Origin: an uncultured Bacilli bacterium
GTDB taxonomy: Bacteria > Bacillota_I > Bacilli_A > RF39 > UBA660
Length of the DNA: 34,543 nt
Assembly (NCBI GenBank): GCA_947626695.1
Contig: CANQTE010000007.1
Location: forward strand, 1-34,543
Direction of reading: 5' to 3'
The first letter of the stretch is position 1, and the number at the start of each line of letters is the position of its first letter. The notes beneath the pieces are model-generated. The model had not been told where the DNA came from. It did no database searches and saw only the letters and a program-made list of their open reading frames with translations. Shown here piece after piece: positions 1 through 7,882 of this stretch. Made by a program: the position numbers and the translations under genes.

Positions 1-1
1 A

Positions 2-940
2 AACATAAATAAAAAAGGCACTAAGTGTTATGTTTATTTAGATATCAAAAATGGCATATCTGGAACAGAATTATTAGGAAAATATACTGTAAATAGTACA
101 AGTGATGGATGTCCTGAATATGCTGATACTCCATCAGTAACAAGTGTAAAATCTTCAGGAAGTTTGCTCTGTAAAGGAAAAGATGATTTTGGAGATACAT
201 ATTATTTTAGAGGAAATCCAACAAATAACTGGGTTAAAATTGGAAACTTTTACTGGAGAATAATAAGATTTAATGGAAATGGAAGCATAAGATTAATATA
301 TTCTGGAAATGGTAGTGCTCAGACAAGTGGAACAGGTACTCAATTAAGTTCTACCTCTGCATATAATAGTTCAAATAATAATGCACAATATGTAAAATAT
401 GATAATAGTACTATAAAAGGTGTATTAGACAGTTGGTATGATACTAATTTAAAGAGTACTTATGGCAGTAAGGTGGATGGATCTGCTGGTTTCTGTAATG
501 ATGTAGACAATGGCTCAACTTCTAGCAGTTATCAATATTTTAAACCATATGTCAGAATAATAACTAATAAAAGACCAACATTTAAATGTAATACTAAAGA
601 TAATTTATTTACAACAAGTGGTAATTCAAATGGAAATCAGAAATTAACAAACCCGATAGGATTGATTACAGTGGATGAAGCAAATTTTGCTGGAGGTCTT
701 GGAAGTACAAATAATAAGGGTTATTACTTATATACTGGTCAAGCCTACTGGACCATGTCTCCTAATTTTTTGAGTGGCAGTTATGCTCACATGTTTCCTG
801 TGCTTAACGATGGCACCCTCAACGGTGACTACTATGTGGACAGCTCGTTGGGTGTCCGTCCTATCATAAATTTAAGGGCTGATACTCTATTTAAAGAAGG
901 TGGAACTGGTATTTCTTCTAATCCATACATCGTAATTTAG
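2..940 (+). CDS. Exported protein with C-terminal variable patch, 5' end outside window
   Basis: The reading frame is open to the window edge, so the TTG at 164 in the ORF track is not the real start; 312 codons are visible. The visible part matches the paralogue at 1650-2939 throughout: LLGKYxVNSTSxGCP, a CKGKD...TYYFRG segment, the block GNFYWRIIRFNGNGSIRLIYSG, and the end YWTMSP...GVRPxINL. The C-terminal arrangement (YWT.SP, then YA..F.V...G, then GVRP) resembles DUF6273-like and C-type-lectin-fold domains; that is a motif-level inference. The gene ends in GTG...NPY, as such surface proteins often do. Codons for roughly residues 255-289 form a GC-rich patch unlike the rest of the gene. 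A 34-bp hairpin element follows the stop. The function is unknown; a surface adhesin or ligand-binding role is possible. Confidence 0.8.
   Translation, partial: NINKKGTKCYVYLDIKNGISGTELLGKYTVNSTSDGCPEYADTPSVTSVKSSGSLLCKGKDDFGDTYYFRGNPTNNWVKIGNFYWRIIRFNGNGSIRLIYSGNGSAQTSGTGTQLSSTSAYNSSNNNAQYVKYDNSTIKGVLDSWYDTNLKSTYGSKVDGSAGFCNDVDNGSTSSSYQYFKPYVRIITNKRPTFKCNTKDNLFTTSGNSNGNQKLTNPIGLITVDEANFAGGLGSTNNKGYYLYTGQAYWTMSPNFLSGSYAHMFPVLNDGTLNGDYYVDSSLGVRPIINLRADTLFKEGGTGISSNPYIVI
764..868 (+). other. GC-rich variable patch in first paralogue
   Basis: By hand count 49 of 105 bases are G or C (about 47%), against well under 30% in the rest of the gene. The flanks are about 85% identical to the paralogue, but inside the patch only the scaffold positions Y-A, F, V, G and GVRP agree. 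Confidence 0.65.
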
Positions 941-974
941 CTTGCTTAAGTAGCTCTAATTCATACTTAAGCAT
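941..974 (+). repeat. 34-bp hairpin element, copy 1
   Basis: The 34 bases after the stop are identical to 2952-2985. They contain a perfect 10-bp stem (TGCTTAAGTA / TACTTAAGCA) with an 11-base loop. No T-run follows this copy directly, so it is not a standard terminator by itself. It sits about 75 bases downstream of the variable patch in both genes. Confidence 0.75.
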
Positions 975-992
975 GATAGTGAATATTTCTCA

Positions 993-1041
993 AAAAAATA
1001 CTGTTATAATTATTTTTTAATAATTAATCGCAGTATTTTTT
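993..1041. terminator. Bidirectional AT-rich terminator
   Basis: An 11-bp inverted repeat AAAAAATACTG / CAGTATTTTTT encloses a 27-base loop between the convergent first paralogue and the XRE gene. The A-run and T-run at its ends give a U-tract in either direction. The minus-strand stop of the regulator lies at its right edge. Confidence 0.55.
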
Positions 1042-1492
1042 ATTTTAAATATTTAGGATTATCTATTCTTCCAAGTAAATAATCCGCAGAAATATTAAAT
1101 TTATGACATATTGCATATAAAAAAGAAGTAGGTATAGTAGTTTTACCTAACTCATATCTACACCAAACTGAGTGGTCAATATTTAAAAATTCTCCCATTT
1201 TTACTTGAGTATAATTTTTTTCAATACGTAATTCTTTTAAACGTTTCTTTAAAATTTCTTTATTAAAACTTTTTAATGTCTTATTATAATTTTTATTATT
1301 TGTTAGCTCAAATATATAATCAATAGATATATCAAATATATCACAAAACTTAATTAAATTTTTTAAAGTTATTGTGTCATGACCTTCTTCGTTCATCCCA
1401 TATGTTCCAATAGCTATATTTAATTTTTTAGCAACTTCTTTTTGAGTTAGTTCCATTTCTTCCCTTATATCACGTATTTTTGTTAATTCCAT
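1040..1492 (-). CDS. XRE-family regulator with two tandem HTH domains
   Basis: This 150-aa protein holds two Cro/CI-type helix-turn-helix units. The first (residues about 4-62) has RDIREEMELTQKEVAKKLNI and a degenerate recognition region. The second (about 82-142) is well formed, with RLKELRIEKNYTQ, a RYELGKTTIP turn and the ending ISADYLLGR typical of XRE proteins. There is no other domain, so it is a DNA-binding protein that probably acts as a dimer or pseudo-dimer. It lies between two surface-protein paralogues, convergent with the first and divergent from the second. A 16-bp palindrome overlapping the presumed start site of the second paralogue is a candidate operator. The ribosome site (GGTGAAGAAG) is weak. 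Family assignment is firm; the target is inference. Confidence 0.85.
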   Translation of the reverse strand: MELTKIRDIREEMELTQKEVAKKLNIAIGTYGMNEEGHDTITLKNLIKFCDIFDISIDYIFELTNNKNYNKTLKSFNKEILKKRLKELRIEKNYTQVKMGEFLNIDHSVWCRYELGKTTIPTSFLYAICHKFNISADYLLGRIDNPKYLK

Positions 1493-1566
1493 ATCTTCTT
1501 CACCAATTTAATTCTATCAACATTTTTTAGTCAATAGTTTATTTATAGGAAAATAACACATTTTTA

Positions 1567-1595
1567 TTGACAATTTATAATTGAAAGATTATAAT
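1567..1595 (+). promoter_or_regulatory. Consensus sigma-A promoter of second surface-protein gene
   Basis: TTGACA at 1567-1572, a 17-base spacer and TATAAT at 1590-1595 match the vegetative consensus at every position. Transcription should start near 1602, giving a leader of about 48 bases. Confidence 0.85.
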
Positions 1596-1605
1596 TTTAG
1601 TATAA

Positions 1606-1621
1606 ATTAGAAATTTCTAAT
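1606..1621. promoter_or_regulatory. 16-bp palindrome, candidate operator
   Basis: ATTAGAAATTTCTAAT is a perfect palindrome placed over the predicted start site of the strong promoter at 1567-1595. A half-site (AATTAGAAAG) recurs just before the ribosome binding site. A protein bound here would block the promoter; the adjacent XRE protein is the obvious candidate, by inference only. Confidence 0.45.
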
Positions 1622-1649
1622 ATTATTGATAATTAGAAAGAAGGAAAAA

Positions 1650-2939
1650 ATGGAAATTGAAAAGTTAAGTAAAGGATATTTTAAAAAATTTATTATAATA
1701 GTCATAGCTATAAGTATATTTGGAGTTATATTTATAAATAGAAGTAAAGCTAAGTATAGAGTAACACAAAGTATACAAGTAGTGAGTGGTGAGGTTAATT
1801 ATACCAACCCTGATTTTAGTATGCTAGGTGTAAAATTACAAAGTGCAAACGGTAGTAGTGATTATGTTTCGGCAAGTAATAATGAAGTACCTACAAGTGG
1901 TTATAAATTAAAACCTTTAGGTGATGGCGCAACTGATAGTTATTGTACCATTAATGGAACAAGAAATAATACAGGAATTACAATTGCTTATGAAAACGGA
2001 ACTGTAACTTTTAAAGGCATAGCAGACCAAGGAACTAGATGTTATTTGTTTTTTGACTTACAGACTAATTCAGAGTTATTAGGTAAATATGCAGTAAATA
2101 GTACAAGTGAGGGATGTCCTAATTATGAAGATGCACCATCAGTAACAAGTGTAAAATCTTCAGGAAGTTTATTTTGTAAAGGAAAAGATAACGATAATAA
2201 AGATACATATTATTTTAGGGGAACCACAACAAACAACTGGGTTAAAATTGGAAACTTTTACTGGAGAATAATAAGATTTAATGGAAATGGTAGTATAAGA
2301 TTAATTTATTCTGGGAATGGTAAAGCCGAAACAAGTGGAACTGGCACACAGATAAGTACCTCTGAATATAATAAATCATATGATAATGCACAATACGTAA
2401 AATATGATAATAGTACTATAAAAAGTGTATTAGATAGTTGGTATAATACTAATTTAAAAAGTGCTTATGGCAGTATGATGGATGGAGAAGCAGGTTTCTG
2501 TAATGATGCTGATACTGGTTCTTCTATCTATTATTTTAAACCATATGATAGAATATTTACTAATAAAACACCAACATTTAAATGTAATACTAAAGATAAC
2601 TTATTTACAAGAAGTGGTTATTCAAATGGAAATCAAAAATTAGCGAACCCAATCGGTTTAATTACTGCGGATGAAGCAAGTTTTGCTGGAGGACTTGGAG
2701 GCTCAAATAATACTGAATATTACTTGCATACTGGTCAAAATTACTGGACAATGTCTCCGGCTTATATTCATAGCAGTGGTTATGCGAACGTGTTCATTGT
2801 ACATAGCAGTGGCAGTTTCGACAACTACATTTTGCATAACACTATGCCTGGCGTCAGACCTGTCATAAATTTAAAAGCTAATACAACATTTAAATCAGGT
2901 GGAAATGGCACTTCTAATAATCCATACGAAGTCGAATAA
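1650..2939 (+). CDS. Exported/anchored protein with C-terminal variable patch
   Basis: This is a 429-aa paralogue of the truncated gene at the window start. The ORF track starts at a TTG (1626), but the ATG at 1650 has an AAGAAGG ribosome site five bases upstream and gives a clean signal: a basic N-terminus, then a hydrophobic segment at about residues 13-30. The following AKYRVTQSIQVVSGEVNY stretch resembles the start of TasA/camelysin-like exported proteins. The middle carries several cysteines, likely disulfide-bonded. A conserved block, GNFYWRIIRFNGNGSIRLIYSG, precedes the C-terminal YWTMSP...GVRPVINL domain, which resembles DUF6273/C-type-lectin folds. Residues about 371-406 are the variable, GC-rich patch. 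It is transcribed from a near-perfect promoter and is probably monocistronic, ending at a hairpin and a terminator. Ligand unknown. Confidence 0.8.
   Translation: MEIEKLSKGYFKKFIIIVIAISIFGVIFINRSKAKYRVTQSIQVVSGEVNYTNPDFSMLGVKLQSANGSSDYVSASNNEVPTSGYKLKPLGDGATDSYCTINGTRNNTGITIAYENGTVTFKGIADQGTRCYLFFDLQTNSELLGKYAVNSTSEGCPNYEDAPSVTSVKSSGSLFCKGKDNDNKDTYYFRGTTTNNWVKIGNFYWRIIRFNGNGSIRLIYSGNGKAETSGTGTQISTSEYNKSYDNAQYVKYDNSTIKSVLDSWYNTNLKSAYGSMMDGEAGFCNDADTGSSIYYFKPYDRIFTNKTPTFKCNTKDNLFTRSGYSNGNQKLANPIGLITADEASFAGGLGGSNNTEYYLHTGQNYWTMSPAYIHSSGYANVFIVHSSGSFDNYILHNTMPGVRPVINLKANTTFKSGGNGTSNNPYEVE
2760..2867 (+). other. GC-rich variable patch in second paralogue
   Basis: By hand count 46 of 108 bases are G or C (about 43%), inside a gene otherwise under 30%. 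From the shared Tyr-Ala to the shared Gly-Val-Arg-Pro the two paralogues align without a gap over 24 codons, yet most codons differ, often at more than one base. Confidence 0.65.
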
Positions 2940-2951
2940 GCATATAAATAA

Positions 2952-2985
2952 CTTGCTTAAGTAGCTCTAATTCATACTTAAGCAT
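2952..2985 (+). repeat. 34-bp hairpin element, copy 2
   Basis: Identical to 941-974, with the same 10-bp stem and 11-base loop. The sequences on either side of the two copies differ, so identity is confined to the element. Confidence 0.75.
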
Positions 2986-2990
2986 ATATC

Positions 2991-3018
2991 TAGGTGATTA
3001 CTCTCACCTATTTTTATT
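2991..3018 (+). terminator. Intrinsic terminator after second paralogue
   Basis: A TAGGTGA / TCACCTA stem with a 6-base loop is followed at once by TTTTTATTT. It is separate from the 34-bp hairpin just upstream. Confidence 0.85.
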
Positions 3019-3145
3019 TACTCATAAACTCTAAATTATAAACAATAAATTATTTTTTGGTCAACCCTTTTTTTTCCTAATTTTTCATTATAAACTAAAT
3101 ATTTACATCAATATAAATAATCTTTCTTATTTAATCAACTTTTTC

Positions 3146-3174
3146 TTTTCATAAACAATAATTTATAATATAAT
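3146..3174 (+). promoter_or_regulatory. Probable cysS promoter
   Basis: TTTTCA at 3146-3151, 17 bases, then TATAAT at 3169-3174; an overlapping TATAAT lies at 3164-3169. The predicted leader is about 16 bases and includes the AAAAGG ribosome site. The rest of 3019-3196 is AT-rich and holds nothing else I can name. Confidence 0.5.
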
Positions 3175-3196
3175 ATAAATAGAAAAGGTGATAATC

Positions 3197-4582
3197 ATGA
3201 AAATATATAATACAGAAACTCACAGAATAGAAGAATTTATTCCTTGGGAAGAAAACAAAGTTAAAATGTACACCTGTGGTCCTACTGTTTACAGTTATGC
3301 TCACATAGGTAATCTTCGTACCTACATCATGGAAGATATTTTAGAAAAAACACTTCGCTTTCTAAACTATGATGTAACTCGTGTTATGAATATCACGGAT
3401 GTTGGGCACTTAAGTAGTGATTCTGACACAGGTGAAGATAAAATGGTTAAAAGTGCTAAAAAAGAACATAAAACAGTTTTAGATATTGCCAAATTCTATA
3501 CTGACGCTTTTTTCCAAGATTTATCTAAATTAAATATTAAACGTCCTGAAATAGTAAGCCCAGCAACAGAAAATATTCCTGAATATATTAAAATTATTTC
3601 TAAATTATTAGAAACAGGCTATGCTTATGCCTCTGGTGGTAATATCTATTTTGATACATCTAAATTAAAAAACTACTATCGTTTATCTAATCACATTAAA
3701 GAAGATTTAATAAGTGGTGTAAGAGAAACTGTTGAAGAAGATACCAACAAAAAAAATAAAACAGACTTTGTTCTTTGGTTTACAAAATCAAAATTTGATT
3801 CTCAAGACTTAAAATGGGATAGTCCTTTTGGAGTAGGTTATCCTGGTTGGCATATTGAATGTTCTGGTATATCTTTAAAATATCTTGGACCCCATTTAGA
3901 TATTCACTGTGGAGGAGTAGATAATATATTCCCTCATCACACCAATGAAATAGCTCAATCTGAAAGCTACACAGGAGAAACTTGGTGTAAATATTGGGTT
4001 CACGGAGAACATTTAAATGATTCTACTGGTAAAATGAGTAAATCAAAAGGCCAAACTTTAACTGTATCTTATCTAGAAGAGCTCGGCTATAATCCTTTAA
4101 GTTATCGTTTTTTAGTCTTACAAAGTCATTATCGCAAACAACTAACATTTACTTTTGATGCTTTAAAATATGCGGAAATTGCTTATAATAAATTAAAAAA
4201 TAAAGTACTTAGTTTAAATGAAAATGAAGAAATTGACCAAACTATTAAAGAAGAATATCTAACTTCATTTAAAAGTTACATAAGTGATGATTTAAATACT
4301 GCAAATTGTATAACTCTTATTTATGAAGTTTTAAAAAGTAATACTAATGATACTACTAAAAAAGATATTATTAAAGAATTTGATAAAGTTTTATCTCTAA
4401 ATTTAACTGTAAAAGAAAAAAAAGAAATTGACGAAAATTATATTAATGATATGATTGCCAAAAGAAATAAAGCTAAAGAAAATAAAGATTACGCTCTTGC
4501 AGACTCTATTCGCGAGGAATTATTAACAAAAGGTATTATCTTAAAAGATACACGTACTGGTACTATTTATGAAATAAAATAA
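3197..4582 (+). CDS. cysS: Cysteinyl-tRNA synthetase
   Basis: This class I aminoacyl-tRNA synthetase charges tRNA-Cys with cysteine in the cytoplasm. The 461-aa length fits the bacterial family. The N-terminus has the zinc-site cysteine and the HIGH-type motif (CGPTVYSYAHIGN). The other zinc ligands appear in WHIECSG and the segment GGVDNIFPHHTNEIAQ. The KMSKS loop is present as GKMSKSKG, and the C-terminal anticodon-binding region ends with ALADSIREELLTKGI. I chose the ATG at 3197 over the GTG at 3188 because AAAAGG lies eight bases upstream and the protein then starts MKIYNTET, as in relatives. It is followed 17 bases later by the YugP-like gene, probably in the same transcript. No T-box leader is present. 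Confidence 0.96.
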   Translation: MKIYNTETHRIEEFIPWEENKVKMYTCGPTVYSYAHIGNLRTYIMEDILEKTLRFLNYDVTRVMNITDVGHLSSDSDTGEDKMVKSAKKEHKTVLDIAKFYTDAFFQDLSKLNIKRPEIVSPATENIPEYIKIISKLLETGYAYASGGNIYFDTSKLKNYYRLSNHIKEDLISGVRETVEEDTNKKNKTDFVLWFTKSKFDSQDLKWDSPFGVGYPGWHIECSGISLKYLGPHLDIHCGGVDNIFPHHTNEIAQSESYTGETWCKYWVHGEHLNDSTGKMSKSKGQTLTVSYLEELGYNPLSYRFLVLQSHYRKQLTFTFDALKYAEIAYNKLKNKVLSLNENEEIDQTIKEEYLTSFKSYISDDLNTANCITLIYEVLKSNTNDTTKKDIIKEFDKVLSLNLTVKEKKEIDENYINDMIAKRNKAKENKDYALADSIREELLTKGIILKDTRTGTIYEIK

Positions 4583-4599
4583 ATTAAAGGAGGTTTTTA

Positions 4600-5232
4600 A
4601 TGTCAATATTTATTGAAATATTATTTATTTTTTCTATCTTAATAATTATACTTGCCCATATAGGAATACGTATAATATATAATGAACTTAAAGAAACACC
4701 CAATAAAAGTAAATTATCTGGTTTTGAAATAGCTCGCTTTGTCTCAGATAAAGTAGCAAAAGAAGAACCCCATATTATAAAGAAAAAGGGCCATCTTTTA
4801 GACCATTATAACTATGAAAGAAATGTTATTAAATTATCAGAAGAAGTATTTGATGGTACAGATATTTATGCTGGTATCGTGGCATTCACGGTGGCTCTAG
4901 AAACAGACCCTAAAAGAACTCGTGCAAGTGTTGGTCATAAAATGTCTGCCTTTTTGTGTTGCACATCTTACATAATGATTACCATCGGAGCTTTTCTAAA
5001 TGATGCTAAGTTTATTCACTTTGGCTTTGTCCTTTTTATCTCTGCTCTTGTTTTAGAATTATTAATACTAAATTTATTTGGTAAAACAAAAAAAGAAATG
5101 GAAGAAACTTATAAATTAGCAAAAGAAGAAAAGTTAATTGTTCCCTATGAAGAAAATAAAGAATATCTTATATTAATTATTCTAATAAGTATTGCTAACC
5201 TTCCCTATCGCTTCATTAACTATTTTAGATAG
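4600..5232 (+). CDS. YugP-like membrane protein lacking the HExxH zinc site
   Basis: This 210-aa protein follows the layout of the YugP/zinc metallopeptidase type 2 family: an N-terminal membrane helix (about 5-25), then LSGFEIARFV, then KGHLLDHYNYERNVIKLSEE, then a helix region and further membrane segments (about 125-165 and near 188-205). In active relatives the next block is AAHEVGHA, the zinc-binding HExxH. Here the same position reads VAFTVALETDP, so both zinc histidines and the catalytic glutamate are gone. It is therefore probably a pseudoprotease, keeping a structural or partner-binding role. A strong AAAGGAGG site supports the start. It lies 17 bases after cysS. The family call rests on motif order, not a database search. 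Confidence 0.7.
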   Translation: MSIFIEILFIFSILIIILAHIGIRIIYNELKETPNKSKLSGFEIARFVSDKVAKEEPHIIKKKGHLLDHYNYERNVIKLSEEVFDGTDIYAGIVAFTVALETDPKRTRASVGHKMSAFLCCTSYIMITIGAFLNDAKFIHFGFVLFISALVLELLILNLFGKTKKEMEETYKLAKEEKLIVPYEENKEYLILIILISIANLPYRFINYFR

Positions 5233-5234
5233 AA

Positions 5235-5258
5235 ATAGTTTAAAAACTATGCTATAAT
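5235..5258 (+). promoter_or_regulatory. Extended -10 promoter with adjoining inverted repeat
   Basis: TGCTATAAT (5250-5258) is an extended -10. Just upstream, ATAGTTT-AA-AAACTAT (5235-5250) is a perfect 7-bp inverted repeat abutting it, which could bind a regulator. The predicted start leaves a leader of about 17 bases to the polymerase-like gene. Confidence 0.55.
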
Positions 5259-5281
5259 TAAATTAAGAAAGGTATATCAAA

Positions 5282-7873
5282 ATGAAACACATAACAAAAA
5301 AAACATTAATTGAACTATTTATTATAATAATGCCTATCATAGATATCTTAAATACTATAACTGGTATAAGCCTCTCTCTTTATTTTAGAGGTTTGTTTTT
5401 AGGTATAGTTTTATACTTATTCCTATTTAAAACTAATAGTAAATATAAAAAAATATCTTATGTTTTCTTACTTATAATAGCCATTTTCTCAGGGATTTAT
5501 ATTTATCACTATTATACTTTAAATGGAACATATGAAATAGTAGAAGAAATAACTACTTTAATTAAATTTATTTATCTTCCTATATTGATATCTAGTTTAT
5601 TAAATGTTTATGATGAAGAAAAATTAAATATCAATAAAATAATGCTTAATCTATCTCTAATATATATTGCTTTAATAATACTACCAACACTATTTGGTAT
5701 ATCTTTACCTAGTTATGAATATGCTAAAAAAGGTTACAGTGGTCTTTTCTATTCTCCCAATGAACTTGGAAGTATATTAGCAATATTATCTCCATTTGTT
5801 ATTTTAAATATTCAAAATAAAGATAAAAAAATTATTAATATAATAATTTCTGTTTTATTTATCATTACAAGTTTTATTTTAGGTACTAAAGCTCCTATCA
5901 TTGGATTAAGTTTAACTTTAATCGCGGCTATATGTATCTCTATTTTACGCCTAAAAACTAAATCTAAAAGTATATCTAATATATTTATTAATATAAGTTT
6001 ATTAATAGTAATGCTTTTAATCTATAATAATTCTTATCTCCATTATAATTTAACTTATCAACAAAATAATTATAATGAAAATAATATTTTAGAAGAAATA
6101 AACCCTGATGAAGTAGATGAACTTTTAAGTAATAATAATTATATAAATTTCCCTGTTAATACTTATAATACTAAATATATTGATAATAAATTATTAAATT
6201 TAATTTTTAGTAGTCGTAATGTTTATATGAAAGAAAATATAGCTAAATATCAAAATACTATATTATCTAAACAAATATATGGCTTAACTCTTGGTAAAAC
6301 TCCTAATAATTTTGGTCGTACTAATATGTCTGAATTAGATATAATAGATATCTTTATTTATTATGGTATCGTGGGTGTTTTAGTTTTATTGTTATATATT
6401 TTTGTCATCGCATGTTTAACTTTTATTAAATTTTGTAAAAGGTTCTTTACCAATATCGAAAATAATTTCCTATGTGAAGTAATATTAAGTTTTGCTATTG
6501 GCCTTGCTTTATCTATTACCGCCGGACATACTATAAGTGCTCCAGCAGTAAGTACAATACTTGCTCTATCTATAATATATATTGTTAATGAATTTAAATT
6601 ACTTGCTAAATTTAAAAAAGTTAATTTTAAACCTGTAATAATAGTTACTATTCTTATTCTAACCACATCTTTTATTATCATTAATAGTAGCAATAAAGAA
6701 TATTATCTAAAAGCTTCTTTAAAAAATAATACCCTTTCTTTTAATAAAGAAATTATGAAACTTAATGAAGAAACAATTAGTTATAATGGTATTACTGATA
6801 AACTAACTTATTATGTTCCCAAACAATATAAAAATTTACAAATAATTCATGTTTTAAGAACTTTTAATGATAATACTATAAATTACTTTACTGTAATTAA
6901 TAATGATAATATTAATGCTAAAATAGATATTCTATTAGAATATGATTATGATACTACAGAATATTATAAAAATAGTTTATATATTAAAGGAAAAGAAAAT
7001 ATTCAAGTATCTAATACTTATCACTATATATTAAATAAAAATGATATAAGTAGCATTAATAAATATTCCATAAAAACTCTTTTAAATGAAAGTAAAGACT
7101 ATCTTGTTAAAGATAAATTAATTACTAAAAGTATTGAAACAAAAGCTTATTCTTCCGCGGATACTTATATAATTTCTTCTCCTCATTTACTTATAAACAG
7201 TAATGAAGAACTAAACTGGAACTCTTTTAATGGTACTTATGAAAATATAACTAAAAATGTTTATGCTAAAACTTTAAGTAATGTTTTCCTAGATTATACT
7301 TCTTCTTACTATAATGATATTATTTTAAATAATTATTTAATGAGTTTATATAAATACTCTAACTATCGTAAATATATCTGGTATCAAGATTGGGACTTAA
7401 CAGGTAAACATGATAATCTATACTTAGATTTAAATTTAAATTATAATATAGCTCATACTTTAAATAACTTAAATATTAATAATGAAATATCATCTAATAT
7501 TGTAAATTTAGTTAAAAGTAATTATGAAAATAACACTTATACAACAACTAAAAATGGTATTATATTTAGTAATATTTATGACCCAACTTTTAAAAATCAA
7601 GTTATCTTATTAAATATTTTAATAGAATATAACAAAATAAACCCTGATAAAGAACTAAATAATATTATTACTAGTTTATTAAAAGAATTAGAAAACCCAA
7701 GTTGGCAGACTAAAACTAAAATTCATGAATATTATGAAGATAATAAATATAAAGGAGAAATAAAAAAAGAAGATATCTTAAATGAATTAACTATTCTAAA
7801 AGATAATTTAAAAAAGATAAATAAAAATACAACTAAAATAGAAGAATATCTAAAACTATTAGAAGAAAATTAA
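5282..7873 (+). CDS. O-antigen ligase/polymerase-like membrane protein with large C-terminal domain
   Basis: The first ~460 of 863 residues form about a dozen membrane segments in the pattern of Wzy/O-antigen ligase proteins, including the family-typical YSGLFYSPNELGSILAIL and GTKAPIIGLSLTLI and a long extracytoplasmic loop (about 250-350). Such enzymes polymerise or transfer lipid-linked glycans outside the membrane. After a last helix (about 447-465) comes a soluble region of nearly 400 residues, expected outside the cell. It has no motif I recognise; parts look alpha-helical (WYQDWDLTGKHDNLYLD onward). That makes the protein about twice the usual length. It heads the polysaccharide locus, with its own promoter and a 9-base gap to the GT26 gene. 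Whether it acts as polymerase or ligase cannot be told from sequence. Confidence 0.7.
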   Translation: MKHITKKTLIELFIIIMPIIDILNTITGISLSLYFRGLFLGIVLYLFLFKTNSKYKKISYVFLLIIAIFSGIYIYHYYTLNGTYEIVEEITTLIKFIYLPILISSLLNVYDEEKLNINKIMLNLSLIYIALIILPTLFGISLPSYEYAKKGYSGLFYSPNELGSILAILSPFVILNIQNKDKKIINIIISVLFIITSFILGTKAPIIGLSLTLIAAICISILRLKTKSKSISNIFINISLLIVMLLIYNNSYLHYNLTYQQNNYNENNILEEINPDEVDELLSNNNYINFPVNTYNTKYIDNKLLNLIFSSRNVYMKENIAKYQNTILSKQIYGLTLGKTPNNFGRTNMSELDIIDIFIYYGIVGVLVLLLYIFVIACLTFIKFCKRFFTNIENNFLCEVILSFAIGLALSITAGHTISAPAVSTILALSIIYIVNEFKLLAKFKKVNFKPVIIVTILILTTSFIIINSSNKEYYLKASLKNNTLSFNKEIMKLNEETISYNGITDKLTYYVPKQYKNLQIIHVLRTFNDNTINYFTVINNDNINAKIDILLEYDYDTTEYYKNSLYIKGKENIQVSNTYHYILNKNDISSINKYSIKTLLNESKDYLVKDKLITKSIETKAYSSADTYIISSPHLLINSNEELNWNSFNGTYENITKNVYAKTLSNVFLDYTSSYYNDIILNNYLMSLYKYSNYRKYIWYQDWDLTGKHDNLYLDLNLNYNIAHTLNNLNINNEISSNIVNLVKSNYENNTYTTTKNGIIFSNIYDPTFKNQVILLNILIEYNKINPDKELNNIITSLLKELENPSWQTKTKIHEYYEDNKYKGEIKKEDILNELTILKDNLKKINKNTTKIEEYLKLLEEN

Positions 7874-7882
7874 GAGGTAATT

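Noticed and set aside
2671-2868. 65-aa plus-strand ORF
   Set aside because: It lies wholly inside the second surface-protein gene in another frame and has no ribosome site.
1-3018. A complete diversity-generating retroelement
   Set aside because: No reverse transcriptase or template repeat is in the window, and differences between the patches are not confined to adenines, so only the target-like features are reported.
3019-3196. Possible T-box or riboswitch leader before cysS
   Set aside because: The stretch is only 178 bases, AT-rich, with no T-box signature or antiterminator-type stems, and a promoter sits right before the gene.
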